The notes beneath the pieces were generated by a model. That model saw only the letters and a program-made list of their open reading frames with translations. It had not been told where the DNA came from and searched no databases. Both the position numbers and the translations under genes were made by a program. Positions 1 through 7,935 of a stretch of DNA of 64,000 bases are shown here, piece after piece (position 1 is the first letter of the stretch; each line of letters opens with the position of its first letter). Source of the DNA: Streptomyces sp. NBC_01460 (GTDB taxonomy: Bacteria; Actinomycetota; Actinomycetes; Streptomycetales; Streptomycetaceae); the NCBI RefSeq assembly GCF_036227405.1, contig NZ_CP109473.1, positions 1,984,001-2,048,000 on the forward strand, read 5' to 3'.

Positions 1-668
1 GTCCGCTCGAACTGGCCCATGTTCTCCGTGTTGATACGGAAGTAGGCCTGGAGCGGGATCTCGACGTGCACGCCCTTCGGCACGTAGATGAAGGAGCCGC
101 CGGACCACACGGCGGAGTTCAGCGAGGCGAACTTGTTGTCACCGACGGGGATGACGGTGCCGAAGTACTCCTTGAAGAGCTCCGGGTGCTCCTTCAGCGC
201 GGTGTCGGTGTCCATGAAGATGACACCCTGCGCCTCCAGCTCCTCGTTGATCTGGTGGTAGACGACCTCGGACTCGTACTGCGCGGCGACACCGGCGACG
301 AGGCGCTGCTTCTCCGCCTCGGGGATGCCGAGCTTGTCGTACGTGTTCTTGATGTCCTCGGGCAGGTCCTCCCAGGACTCCGCCTGCTTCTCCGTGGACC
401 GCACGAAGTACTTGATGTTGTCGAAGTCGATGCCCGACAGGTCGGAGCCCCAGTTCGGCATGGGCTTCTTGCCGAAGAGCTTGAGGCCCTTGAGGCGGAG
501 CTTCAGCATCCACTCCGGCTCGTTCTTCTTCTCCGAGATGTCGCGGACGACAGCTTCGGACAGGCCGCGCTTCGCCGCCGCGCCTGCCGCGTCGGAGTCG
601 GCCCAGCCGAATTCGTACGTGCCCAGGCCTTCGAGCTCAGGGTGGGCAGTCTCCGTAGGGAGCGTCAT
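1..668 (-). CDS. sufB: Fe-S cluster assembly protein SufB (partial, N-terminal 222 residues)
   Basis: This is the N-terminal part of SufB, a scaffold subunit of the cytosolic SufBCD complex on which Fe-S clusters are built. It begins [20 protein letters not shown] and runs through [19 protein letters not shown] and [16 protein letters not shown], blocks typical of the family; the full protein is usually about 470 residues, so roughly half lies beyond the left edge. The ATG at 668 overlaps the sufR stop by four bases (ATGA), so the two genes are translationally coupled. The remaining suf genes (sufD, sufC, sufS, sufU in related species) are expected to the left but are not in the window. Control should come from SufR at the promoter near 1414-1450. 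Confidence 0.95.
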   Translation of the reverse strand, partial: MTLPTETAHPELEGLGTYEFGWADSDAAGAAAKRGLSEAVVRDISEKKNEPEWMLKLRLKGLKLFGKKPMPNWGSDLSGIDFDNIKYFVRSTEKQAESWEDLPEDIKNTYDKLGIPEAEKQRLVAGVAAQYESEVVYHQINEELEAQGVIFMDTDTALKEHPELFKEYFGTVIPVGDNKFASLNSAVWSGGSFIYVPKGVHVEIPLQAYFRINTENMGQFER

Positions 669-1414
669 GCGGGGTTCCTCCCGGCCGTACTTGCAGATAC
701 TGAATGAGTGGTCTGTGAAGGCTGTGGTGCTGCGGGGCTGCTGCGCGGAACGAACGTCGTGCACACACCGTCACCGTGGGCGAGGGTGGCGAGACGCTGC
801 ACATGGGTCCCGAGCAGGCTGGAGAAGAATTCCGTCTCCGCCTCGCACAGCTGCGGGAACTGCTCGGCGACGTGAGCGACCGGGCAGTGGTGCTGGCACA
901 GCTGCTCACCCTGCTGAGGGCCCGGCGCGCTGCGCGCCGTAGCAGCGTACCCGTCGGCCGACAAGGCCTTGGCCAAGGCCTCGGTGCGCGCCTCGGGGTC
1001 CGCGGCCTCGATCACCGCGCGGTACGTCTCGGACTGGGCGGCCATCCTGGCGCGGGCGAAGGCGACGAGCGCCTCGTCCCCCGCCGTCTCGGCGATCCAG
1101 CGCAGGGCGTCGGCGGCCAGCTTGTCGTAGGACTGGTCGAACGCGTCCCGGCCGCAGTCGGTGAGGGCGAAGACCTTGGCCGGACGGCCACGGGTCCGCG
1201 CCCCGTACACCCGCTGTTCGCGGGCCTCGACCACGTCGTCGGAGACGAGCGCGTCCAGGTGACGGCGCACGGCGGCCTGGGTGAGACCGACGCGCCGCGC
1301 GAGGTCGGCGGCGGTGGACGGGCCGTGGTCCAGGATGGAGCGCGCGACCCGGTTGCGCGTCGAGCGCTCTCCGGTCGCGAGTTCCTCCTGAGGAGCCTCG
1401 CCAACGTATTTCAC
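665..1414 (-). CDS. sufR: SufR-type Fe-S-binding repressor of the suf operon
   Basis: This 249-residue winged-helix regulator has its HTH at about residues 22-66 ([20 protein letters not shown]) and a cysteine-bearing C-terminal part with C173, C177, C190 and C218, fitting Fe-S ligation. Known SufR proteins bind a [4Fe-4S] cluster and repress the suf operon when iron-sulfur supply is adequate. I chose the GTG at 1414 rather than a TTG at 1450: the TTG lies inside a plausible -35 hexamer, and a -10 sits seven bases before the GTG, which suggests a leaderless transcript. The stop overlaps the sufB start by four bases. Function is inferred from family and position. The exact cluster ligands cannot be assigned from sequence alone. 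Confidence 0.9.
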   Translation of the reverse strand: MKYVGEAPQEELATGERSTRNRVARSILDHGPSTAADLARRVGLTQAAVRRHLDALVSDDVVEAREQRVYGARTRGRPAKVFALTDCGRDAFDQSYDKLAADALRWIAETAGDEALVAFARARMAAQSETYRAVIEAADPEARTEALAKALSADGYAATARSAPGPQQGEQLCQHHCPVAHVAEQFPQLCEAETEFFSSLLGTHVQRLATLAHGDGVCTTFVPRSSPAAPQPSQTTHSVSASTAGRNPA

Positions 1415-1427
1415 AACGCCATTGTTG
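1414..1427. promoter_or_regulatory. Putative SufR operator CAAC-N6-GTTG
   Basis: The plus strand reads CAACGCCATTGTTG, an exact CAAC-N6-GTTG palindrome. I recall this as the motif bound by SufR at the suf promoter in Streptomyces avermitilis. It covers the sufR start codon and the -10 element, so a bound repressor would block both polymerase and the start of a leaderless message. Confidence 0.8.
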
Positions 1428-1450
1428 CGTAATTCCCTCGGGCGTGACAA
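1421..1450 (-). promoter_or_regulatory. Putative suf operon promoter (leaderless)
   Basis: Reading left, TTGTCA (1450-1445) and AACAAT (1426-1421) are separated by 18 bases and sit so that transcription would start at or next to the GTG at 1414. The -10 hexamer lies within the SufR palindrome. This is inferred from spacing only. Confidence 0.5.
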
Positions 1451-1483
1451 CCCGCCCCAGGACCGGGCACGGTGCCTTACATC

Positions 1484-1501
1484 ACTTAGGCAGACCTAAG
1501 T
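1484..1501. promoter_or_regulatory. Palindrome ACTTAGG-CAGA-CCTAAGT, possible operator
   Basis: An 18-base palindrome with seven-base arms and a four-base centre lies between sufR and the divergent ABC exporter. TTAGG/CCTAA half-sites recall DtxR/IdeR iron boxes, but those space the half-sites over 19 bases and here the span is 14, so the match to that family is incomplete. Confidence 0.4.
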
Positions 1502-1634
1502 TGACCTGCGAAAACAGCACGATCACCCAGGCCGCCGCAGGTGGGCGCCGTCCGGGCCGGGCCGCGGCCGGACCGCCGGGAAGGCTCCGGAAAGGCGGGG
1601 GAACCCGGCGCGCCGGACCCCTCACCCACCAGCC

Positions 1635-1640
1635 TAGACT
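1635..1640 (+). promoter_or_regulatory. -10 element TAGACT before the ABC exporter ATPase
   Basis: TAGACT ends eight bases before the ATG at 1649 and no Shine-Dalgarno sequence lies between them, which suggests leaderless transcription of the exporter pair. Confidence 0.4.
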
Positions 1641-1648
1641 TGCCCGCC

Positions 1649-2575
1649 ATGAGCAGCGAGCCCGTCGTACAGGCCAGGGGCCTTGTCAAGCGGTACGGCA
1701 CGAAGACCGCGGTCGACGGCCTCGATCTGGAGGTCGCGGCGGGCGCGGTGACCGCGGTCCTCGGACCCAACGGCGCCGGCAAGACCACCACGATCGAGAC
1801 CTGCGAGGGATACCGCCGTCCGGACGGCGGGACCGTGCGGGTCCTCGGTCTCGATCCCGTCGCGGACGCGGCGGCGCTCCGCCCCCGCATCGGCGTGATG
1901 CTGCAGTCCGGGGGCGTCTACCCGGGCGCCCGCGCCGACGAGATGCTGCGCCACACGGCGAAACTGCACGCCCACCCGCTGGACGTCGACGCACTCGTCG
2001 AACGCCTCGGGCTCGGCGGCTGCGGCCGCACCACCTACCGCAGGCTCTCCGGCGGCCAGCAGCAGCGCCTCGCGCTGGCGATGGCCGTCGTCGGCCGCCC
2101 CGAGCTGGTCTTCCTCGACGAGCCGACGGCGGGACTCGACCCGCAGGCGCGCCGCTCGACCTGGGACCTGATCCGGGAGCTGCGCGCCGACGGGGTGTCG
2201 ATCGTCCTGACCACGCACTTCATGGACGAGGCCGAGGGGCTCGCCGACGACGTCGCCGTCATCGACGCGGGACGGGTCATCGCCCAGGGCAGCCCGGAGC
2301 AGCTGTGCCGCGGCGGCGCCGAGAACACCCTGCGCTTCACCGGCCGCCCCGGCCTCGACCTCGCCTCGCTGCTGAAGGCGCTGCCCGACGGCAGCGAGGC
2401 GGCGGAGCTGACCACCGGCGCCTACCGCATCACCGGGCGGATCGACCCGGAGCTGCTGGCCACCGTCACCTCCTGGTGCGCCCAGCACGGCGTGATGCCG
2501 GACGGCATCGCGGTGGAGCGGCACACCCTCGAGGACGTCTTCCTGGAACTGACCGGCAAGGAGCTGCGCGCATGA
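1649..2575 (+). CDS. ABC-2 type exporter, ATP-binding subunit
   Basis: This 308-residue ATPase energises an ABC-2 exporter at the inner face of the membrane. The Walker A GPNGAGKT (39-46), the signature LSGGQ (133-137), the Walker B LVFLDEP (153-159) and the switch histidine in TTHFMDEAE are all intact. The C-terminal 90 residues are the extension common in DrrA-like and CcmA-like drug or lipid exporters. The ATG at 1649 is preferred over an upstream in-frame ATG (1541) because the family begins about ten residues before VVQARGLVKRYG and a -10 element lies just upstream. The next gene overlaps it by four bases and encodes its permease. The substrate cannot be read from sequence. Position beside suf and cta genes is conserved in Streptomyces as I recall it. 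Confidence 0.92.
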   Translation: MSSEPVVQARGLVKRYGTKTAVDGLDLEVAAGAVTAVLGPNGAGKTTTIETCEGYRRPDGGTVRVLGLDPVADAAALRPRIGVMLQSGGVYPGARADEMLRHTAKLHAHPLDVDALVERLGLGGCGRTTYRRLSGGQQQRLALAMAVVGRPELVFLDEPTAGLDPQARRSTWDLIRELRADGVSIVLTTHFMDEAEGLADDVAVIDAGRVIAQGSPEQLCRGGAENTLRFTGRPGLDLASLLKALPDGSEAAELTTGAYRITGRIDPELLATVTSWCAQHGVMPDGIAVERHTLEDVFLELTGKELRA

Positions 2576-3339
2576 GCGCCGGTACGTACACCCCGCGCCC
2601 CGGCGCCGCCCCGCTGCCCCGCATGATCGCCGCGCAGGCCGCGCTGGAGACGCGGATGCTGCTGCGCAACGGCGAGCAGCTGCTGCTGACGGTGGTCATC
2701 CCGACGCTGCTGCTCGTGCTGTTCAGCGCGGTCGACATCGTCGACACGGGCACGGGCGATCCGGTCGACTTCCTGGCCCCCGGCGTGCTGGCGCTCGCGG
2801 TGATGTCCACGGCCTTCACCGGCCAGGCCATCGCGACCGGTTTCGAACGGCGCTACGGGGTGCTCAAGCGGCTCGGCGCCTCACCCCTGCCCCGCTGGGG
2901 CCTGATGGCGGCGAAGACGCTCTCGGTGCTGGTCACGGAGGTGCTGCAGATCGTCCTGCTGACCGTGATCGCCCTCGCCCTGGGCTGGTCGCCGCAGGGG
3001 AATCCGTTCGCCGTGCTCCTGCTCCTGGTGCTGGGCACCATGGCCTTCTCCGGGCTCGGGCTGCTGATGGCCGGCACCCTGAAGGCCGAGGCGACGCTGG
3101 CCGCCGCCAACCTCGTCTTCCTGCTGCTGCTGGTCGGCGGCGGGGTCGTCGTGCCGCTGGACAAGTTCCCGGACGCCGCGCAGTCGGTCCTGGGCCTGCT
3201 CCCGATCTCCGCGCTCTCCGGCGGGCTGAGGGACGTCCTGCAGCACGGCGCCGCGATGCCCTGGGGCGACGCGGCGGTCCTCGCCGTCTGGGCGGTCCTG
3301 GGGCTGGGAGCCGCGGCGAGGTTCTTCCGCTGGGAGTGA
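2572..3339 (+). CDS. ABC-2 type exporter, permease subunit
   Basis: This 255-residue membrane protein has about six hydrophobic segments (for example LLLTVVIPTLLLVLFSA, VLQIVLLTVIALALGW and FAVLLLLVLGTMAFSGLG) and the central FERRYGVLKRLGASPLPR loop typical of ABC-2 permeases, which contacts the ATPase. It starts at the ATG overlapping the ATPase stop (ATGA), so the two subunits are co-translated. It should form the exporter channel with the preceding gene product. Substrate unknown. Drug, lipid or a heme-related compound are all possible and nothing in the sequence decides. Confidence 0.9.
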   Translation: MSAGTYTPRPGAAPLPRMIAAQAALETRMLLRNGEQLLLTVVIPTLLLVLFSAVDIVDTGTGDPVDFLAPGVLALAVMSTAFTGQAIATGFERRYGVLKRLGASPLPRWGLMAAKTLSVLVTEVLQIVLLTVIALALGWSPQGNPFAVLLLLVLGTMAFSGLGLLMAGTLKAEATLAAANLVFLLLLVGGGVVVPLDKFPDAAQSVLGLLPISALSGGLRDVLQHGAAMPWGDAAVLAVWAVLGLGAAARFFRWE

Positions 3340-3433
3340 GCGGGCGGTGACACATCGCCGATGTCCCGGGTCATCCGGGAATGCCCCCACCCCTCGTGAA
3401 AAGTTGCACAAGCCGTTGCCTACGATGGTTCGC

Positions 3434-4405
3434 GTGGAAACCCCCCTCTCCTACATCGCCAAGCGCTGGACACCGTCGGCGGAGACGGCCAAGCGAGCCG
3501 CGCTCACCGCGGTCGTGATGAGCGTCTTCATCATCATCACCGGTGGTGCGGTCCGGCTGACCGGTTCCGGGCTGGGCTGCGACACCTGGCCCAAGTGCAC
3601 CGACGACAGCCTCTTCGCCACGCCGGAGCAGGGCCTGCACGGCGCCATCGAGTTCGGCAACCGCATGCTGACGTACGTCCTGTGCGCGGCGGTCGGCTGG
3701 GCGATCATCGCGGCGCGGTCCCTGAAGCCCCGCCGGCGCGGGCTCACCCGCCTGGCCTGGTCGCAGTTCTGGCTCGTGATGGGGAATGCCGTCATCGGCG
3801 GGATCACGGTCTGGGCGGGCCTGAACCCGTGGTCGGTGGCCGGGCACTTCCTGCTGGCCAACTGCCTGCTCACGGTGACCGTCATCACCTGGGTACGGAT
3901 CGGTGAGGGTGACGGCGCTCCGCGCCCGCGCGCCCCGAAGCCGGTGCGGCAGCTCTCCTGGGCGATCGTCGCCACCACCGTGGTCCTGATCGCGCTCGGC
4001 ACGACCGTGACCGGCTCCGGCAAGCACGCCGGGGACAGCAGCGACGTACCGCGCATGCCCTGGGACTGGAGCGCCGCCGCCCATGTGCACGCGATCGCCG
4101 CCTGGGTCGTCTGCGCCCTGGCCGTCGCGATGTGGTTCGCCCTGCGCGTCGTCGACGCCCCGGCCGACACCCGGAGCCGCGCCCGTGACCTCCTGATCGT
4201 GCTGCTGGCCCAGGGCGGCATCGGCTATGTCCAGTACGTCAACGACGTACCGGAGATCCTGGTCGGCTTCCACATGCTGGGCTCGTCCCTGATGTGGATC
4301 GCGGTGCTGCGCCTGCTGCTGTCGCTGCGCGAGCGCCCGGCCGGCGCGGGCCCGGTGCCCGGCCGGACGGCCGGACTGCCCGAGCCCGCGACCGCGGCCG
4401 GCTGA
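3434..4405 (+). CDS. ctaA: Heme A synthase (COX15/CtaA family)
   Basis: This 323-residue membrane protein oxidises the C8 methyl of heme O to make heme A for the aa3-type cytochrome oxidase. Eight hydrophobic segments are visible, with the conserved histidines in LHGAIEFGNR, VAGHFLLAN, AAHVHAIAAW and LVGFHMLGS that bind heme, and a cysteine pair in an outside loop (GCDTWPKC). The GTG at 3434 is preferred because TACGAT at 3421-3426 is a fair -10 placed seven bases upstream. The ATG at 3425 (three residues longer) falls within that element and is the alternative. It works with CtaB, encoded 2.3 kb away on the other strand. The C-terminal 25 residues are Pro/Ala-rich and probably disordered. 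Confidence 0.93.
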   Translation: METPLSYIAKRWTPSAETAKRAALTAVVMSVFIIITGGAVRLTGSGLGCDTWPKCTDDSLFATPEQGLHGAIEFGNRMLTYVLCAAVGWAIIAARSLKPRRRGLTRLAWSQFWLVMGNAVIGGITVWAGLNPWSVAGHFLLANCLLTVTVITWVRIGEGDGAPRPRAPKPVRQLSWAIVATTVVLIALGTTVTGSGKHAGDSSDVPRMPWDWSAAAHVHAIAAWVVCALAVAMWFALRVVDAPADTRSRARDLLIVLLAQGGIGYVQYVNDVPEILVGFHMLGSSLMWIAVLRLLLSLRERPAGAGPVPGRTAGLPEPATAAG

Positions 4406-4416
4406 GCCGTTCCCCT

Positions 4417-4439
4417 GCCGGGCGGTGGCCCCGCCCGGC
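4417..4439. terminator. Bidirectional hairpin terminator between ctaA and kdgK
   Basis: GCCGGGCGG and CCGCCCGGC form a perfect nine-base stem around a five-base loop, squeezed between two convergent stop codons. Confidence 0.65.
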
Positions 4440-4440
4440 T

Positions 4441-5400
4441 TCAGCGGCCCCCCGCCCACTCCTCCGGTGTCGCGTCCAGCAGCCGGGCGATCCGGGCGGG
4501 GTCCGGCAGCGGCCCGTGGTCGCCGGTCACGCCCAGCGCGGCACCGGCGGTGATGTGCCCGAGCCGCAGCGCCCGGACGGTGGACTCCCCACGGAGCAGC
4601 CCGGCGAGGAACCCCGCGGCGAACGCGTCGCCCGCGCCCACCGGCTCGACCACGTCGACCCTGCGCGCGGGGACCCTGTGCGCCCCGGTGGCGTCGAAGG
4701 CGGTGGCGTCCGTCGCGCCGTCCTTGACGACCAGGACGCCCGGCTCGGGCAGCAGCTCCCTCACGGCCTCGGCGTCCGTCAGCTCCTCGCCCCACAGGGC
4801 CTGGGCCTCGTCCAGTCCGACGAAGGTGATGTCGGCCCGGCGGGCGAGGTCCAGCAGCACGGCCGGCGCGGTGCCCTCCGGCCAGAGGGCCGGGCGGTGG
4901 TTGACGTCGAAGCTGACCGGCCGGGACCGCTCGGCGGGCGACGGCTCCAGCAGCGCGGCGACCAGCCCGCGGCAGCCCGGTGAGAGGGCCGGGGTGATGC
5001 CGCTGAGGTGGACGAGCCCCGCGGTGCGTACGGCGTCCTCCTCCAGCACGTCCGCCGTCAGGGCCGACGCCGCCGAGCCGCGACGGTAGTAGTGGACCCG
5101 GGTCCCGTCGGGGCCGGGGTCCTTGACCAGGAGCCCGGTGGGCCGCTCCGGATCGTTGCGGACCCCGCTCACATCGACGCCGGCCGCGGCCACCTCGCTG
5201 CGGATCCGGCGGCCGAACGGGTCGTCGCCGAGGGCGGAGACCCAGCGCGCGGGCACCCCGTGGTCCGCGAGGTACACCGCCACATTGGATTCGGCGCCCG
5301 CGATCCGTACGCCGAGGCCGGCCGCCTCCTCCAGCGGCGCGGCGGGATCCGGCACCAGCGCGGCCATGGTCTCCCCGACGCAGGCCACCGGCGGCCTCAC
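4441..5400 (-). CDS. kdgK: PfkB-family sugar kinase, likely 2-keto-3-deoxygluconate kinase
   Basis: This 319-residue ribokinase-fold enzyme most likely phosphorylates 2-keto-3-deoxygluconate (KDG) to KDPG. It opens with VACVGETMAALVP, carries an AGAESNVAVYLADHG substrate block and ends with the PfkB signature VEPVGAGDAFAAGFLAGLL, in which the Asp of GAGD is the catalytic base. The GTG start follows a GGAGG. The aldolase that splits KDPG lies 31 bases upstream in the same operon, which is the main reason for naming KDG as substrate; on sequence alone a fructokinase-like sugar kinase would be possible. The protein is soluble and of normal family length. Confidence 0.85.
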   Translation of the reverse strand: MRPPVACVGETMAALVPDPAAPLEEAAGLGVRIAGAESNVAVYLADHGVPARWVSALGDDPFGRRIRSEVAAAGVDVSGVRNDPERPTGLLVKDPGPDGTRVHYYRRGSAASALTADVLEEDAVRTAGLVHLSGITPALSPGCRGLVAALLEPSPAERSRPVSFDVNHRPALWPEGTAPAVLLDLARRADITFVGLDEAQALWGEELTDAEAVRELLPEPGVLVVKDGATDATAFDATGAHRVPARRVDVVEPVGAGDAFAAGFLAGLLRGESTVRALRLGHITAGAALGVTGDHGPLPDPARIARLLDATPEEWAGGR

Positions 5401-5431
5401 GCGGGACCTCCCCGCAGGAGGGTGGCGGCGC

Positions 5432-6073
5432 TCATCGCCCGGCGTCCGGGGCGAGGCGTACGGCGTCGAGGAAGGCGCGGGCCCGCTCGCGCAGCGCGTC
5501 GAGGCTGCCCCCGTCGGCCGCGTCGCCGATCAGCGGCGATCCGACGCCCACGGCGGTGGCGCCGTGCGCCAGGTAGGTGCGCGCCAGTTCGGCGTCCACT
5601 CCCCCGACGGGCACGAACGGCGCGTCGGGGAACGGTCCGCGCAGTGCCTTCAGGAAGCCGGGACCGCCCGCCTGGGCGGCCGGGAAAATCTTGTACCCGT
5701 CGGCGCCGAGCCCCTGCGCGGCGACGATGTCGGTGGGGGTCATCACTCCGGCGAGCACCGGCAGTCCCAGGCGCTTCGACTCCGTGACGCCCTCGCAGAC
5801 GGCGGGGGTGACGACGAAGTCGGCGCCGGCCTCCGCGACCGTCCCCGCGTCCCGTGCGGTCAGGACGGTGCCGGCGCCGAGCGGCGCGGCGGGGCCGAGT
5901 TCGGCGCGGGCCCGGCGGATGACGCCGGGGGCGTCCTCGCCGCTCAGGGAGACCTCGACGAGCGCGATGCCCTCCTCGGCCAGGGTGAGGACGGTCCTGA
6001 GTGAGGCGTCCGCGTCGGCGCCGCGCACGATGGCGACGATCCGGTGGGTACGCAGCGCGGTCAGCAGTTCCAC
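5432..6073 (-). CDS. eda: KDPG / 4-hydroxy-2-oxoglutarate aldolase
   Basis: This 213-residue class I aldolase cleaves KDPG to pyruvate and glyceraldehyde 3-phosphate. It has IVAIVRG at the N-terminus, a GAGTVLT block, the FVVTPAV block, and YKIFPA with the Schiff-base lysine. The GTG at 6073 follows AAGGAGGG at a good distance; an ATG at 6172 in frame adds 33 residues of non-family sequence and is rejected. It precedes the KDG kinase, so the pair forms the lower Entner-Doudoroff or hexuronate branch. No 6-phosphogluconate dehydratase gene is visible nearby, so the KDG more likely comes from sugar acids taken up from outside. Confidence 0.9.
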   Translation of the reverse strand: MELLTALRTHRIVAIVRGADADASLRTVLTLAEEGIALVEVSLSGEDAPGVIRRARAELGPAAPLGAGTVLTARDAGTVAEAGADFVVTPAVCEGVTESKRLGLPVLAGVMTPTDIVAAQGLGADGYKIFPAAQAGGPGFLKALRGPFPDAPFVPVGGVDAELARTYLAHGATAVGVGSPLIGDAADGGSLDALRERARAFLDAVRLAPDAGR

Positions 6074-6196
6074 GTCCGGGTTCCCTCCTTCTGCTGGTGT
6101 GCGTCTGTTGCTGCCTCCATCGTGGTCCCCTCCGTTCCGTACGCCGAAGCGGGGTCGCCGGAGGCCGCGCACGGTCTGCGGCCGGACACACGGAAG

Positions 6197-6223
6197 CGCC
6201 CCGCGGCACGGAGCCGCGGGGCG
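6197..6223. terminator. Strong hairpin between eda and an unknown gene
   Basis: CGCCCCGCGGC and GCCGCGGGGCG form a perfect eleven-base stem with loop ACGGA. It lies after the stop at 6239 of the gene to the right and upstream of eda, so it probably ends that transcript. Confidence 0.65.
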
Positions 6224-6238
6224 GACGGGTGAGGAGGC

Positions 6239-6595
6239 TCAGCGCCTGCCGGACGGACCGCCGACCTGGATACCGGCCATCCGCGACCACTCGTACGGGC
6301 CGGTGCGGACCTTCGCGGCGAACTCCCCGTCGAAGTCCTCGTGCACGGTGATCCCGGCCTTCGCCACGGCGCTCTCGGCGACCGCGTACGAGGGGGCGAC
6401 CAGGTCGCCCCAGCCTCCGTCCTCGCCGACGAGGACGATGCGGGTGCCTGCCTGGCCGAGGTGGGCGAGCTGCCCCTCGGCGCCGCCGTGCGCCTTCGCG
6501 AAGGCGCCGATCCGCTTGGCCAGCCGGGCCGCCCTGCGCTCCGCGCGCGCCGCCTGCTTGCCGTCCACCTGCTGGGTCTCAGCCGTCTCTGCCAT
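6239..6595 (-). CDS. Conserved small protein of unknown function
   Basis: I do not recognise a named domain in this 118-residue protein. The first 40 residues are rich in Ala, Arg, Lys and Gln (AARAERRAARLAKRIG), probably helical and basic. The rest is a compact alpha/beta stretch (RIVLVGEDGGWGDLV, GITVHEDFDGEFAAKV) ending in GGPSGRR. There is no signal peptide or membrane segment. Its base composition and codon use match the neighbours, and TAGCAT stands seven bases before the ATG, so a leaderless transcript is likely. It is a separate unit between eda and ctaB, with hairpins on both sides. Confidence 0.75.
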   Translation of the reverse strand: MAETAETQQVDGKQAARAERRAARLAKRIGAFAKAHGGAEGQLAHLGQAGTRIVLVGEDGGWGDLVAPSYAVAESAVAKAGITVHEDFDGEFAAKVRTGPYEWSRMAGIQVGGPSGRR

Positions 6596-6602
6596 GGACA
6601 GG

Positions 6603-6608
6603 ATGCTA
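6603..6608 (-). promoter_or_regulatory. -10 element TAGCAT for the 118-residue protein
   Basis: Reading left, TAGCAT lies seven bases before the ATG at 6595. There is no room for a ribosome-binding site, so a leaderless message is expected. Confidence 0.4.
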
Positions 6609-6628
6609 CCGACGGGTAGAGGACGTGG

Positions 6629-6672
6629 CGACGGGCGGGGTGCGTGGCGTGGGCCACGTACCCCGCCCGTCG
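6629..6672. terminator. Long hairpin terminator after ctaB
   Basis: CGACGGGCGGGGT pairs with ACCCCGCCCGTCG, and the enclosed sequence carries its own GTGG/CCAC stem. It follows the ctaB stop at 6696 on the minus strand. Confidence 0.7.
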
Positions 6673-6695
6673 GCGGAGCTCCTGGTCGTGCGGGA

Positions 6696-7643
6696 CTACC
6701 TCAGGAAGGGGTCCACCGCGACGGCGACGAAGAGGAGCGAGACATAGGTGATGGACCAGTGGAACAGCCGCATCTCCTTGAGCTTCGCGCCGGTGACGCC
6801 GGACTTCGCCCGGTTCTGCAGGCCGTGCGCCTCCCAGAGCCAGAAGCCGCCGGTCAGCAGGGCCACCGCCGTGTAGAACCAGCCGGTGTAGCCCAGCGGG
6901 GTGAGCAGCAGCGAGACCGCGACCATCACCCAGCTGTAGACGACGATCTGGCGGGCCACCACCCGGTTGGAGGCGACCACGGGGAGCATCGGGACACCGA
7001 CGCGGGCGTAGTCGTCCTTGACCTTCATCGACAGCGGCCAGTAGTGCGGCGGCGTCCAGAAGAAGATCACCGCAAAAAGAATGACCGCGGCCCAGCTCAT
7101 CGAATTGGTCACGGCGGACCAGCCGATGAGCACCGGCATGCAGCCGGCGATTCCGCCCCAGACGATGTTCTGCGAGGTACGGCGCTTCAGCAGCATCGTG
7201 TAGACGACGACGTAGAACAGAAGTGCGCCGAGTGAGAGTGCGGCGGAGAGCCAGTTGACGAGCAGTCCGAAGAAGACCGTGGAAATCACCGCGAGGGCGA
7301 TTCCGAAGGCCAGGCACTCCCTGGGGCTCACCATGCCGGTGACCAGCGGACGCTGGGACGTACGGTCCATCAGCGCGTCGATGTCACGGTCGATATACAT
7401 GTTGAGCGCATTGGCACCGCCCGCGGAGAGATATCCGCCGATGGTGGTGGTCACTACGAGCCAAAGATCGGGCACGCCCTGAGCGGCGAGGAACATCACC
7501 GGAACGGTGGTGATCAGCAGCAGCTCGATGATGCGCGGCTTGGTAAGAGCCACGAATGCCTTGATGCGGGCCCCGAACGGGCGATGGCCCCTTGGGCTCG
7601 GAGTCAAGGCGACCCCTGCGGGTCGGGACTCGACGGCCGTCAC
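6696..7643 (-). CDS. ctaB: Protoheme IX farnesyltransferase (heme O synthase)
   Basis: This 315-residue UbiA-family membrane protein adds the farnesyl group to heme B to make heme O, the substrate of CtaA. It has the diagnostic [18 protein letters not shown] block (N-x3-D-x3-D, diphosphate-Mg binding), the second conserved [12 protein letters not shown] loop and about eight or nine hydrophobic segments. The GTG at 7643 is preceded by AGGGG; an in-frame ATG at 7718 would add 25 poorly conserved residues. It diverges from tkt, and the space between holds both promoters. It forms the heme A pathway with ctaA 2.3 kb away. Confidence 0.93.
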   Translation of the reverse strand: MTAVESRPAGVALTPSPRGHRPFGARIKAFVALTKPRIIELLLITTVPVMFLAAQGVPDLWLVVTTTIGGYLSAGGANALNMYIDRDIDALMDRTSQRPLVTGMVSPRECLAFGIALAVISTVFFGLLVNWLSAALSLGALLFYVVVYTMLLKRRTSQNIVWGGIAGCMPVLIGWSAVTNSMSWAAVILFAVIFFWTPPHYWPLSMKVKDDYARVGVPMLPVVASNRVVARQIVVYSWVMVAVSLLLTPLGYTGWFYTAVALLTGGFWLWEAHGLQNRAKSGVTGAKLKEMRLFHWSITYVSLLFVAVAVDPFLR

Positions 7644-7935
7644 GCACACCCCTGACAGAGAAATCCCAGCAAGCTCCGGGCATGAAGGCCCGGTAAAGAC
7701 TTGCGCGAACCAGACCACTGTAGACGTTGGGCATACGCCGCTCTTCGCGGGGGTGGGGTCGTGTTGGGGTGGCGCAGAAGTGAACGGGAGCGCTCATACG
7801 GGAGGCGAACTCCGCAGGTCGCCCGCACTGTGGAAAGGGCAGAAGTACGGCCTTGGGACGGGGGTAGGCTCGACAATGCCCGGTGCGGTAACCAGCCACC
7901 GGTTTACGAACAGTGGAGAGGAGCCCTGACTCAGG

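Noticed and set aside
1541..1648. Earlier start (ATG 1541) for the ABC ATPase
   Set aside because: The extra 36 residues are Arg/Pro/Gly-rich without family match and include the -10 element.
6074..6172. Longer start for the KDPG aldolase
   Set aside because: AAGGAGGG sits before the GTG at 6073, and the added residues do not match the family.
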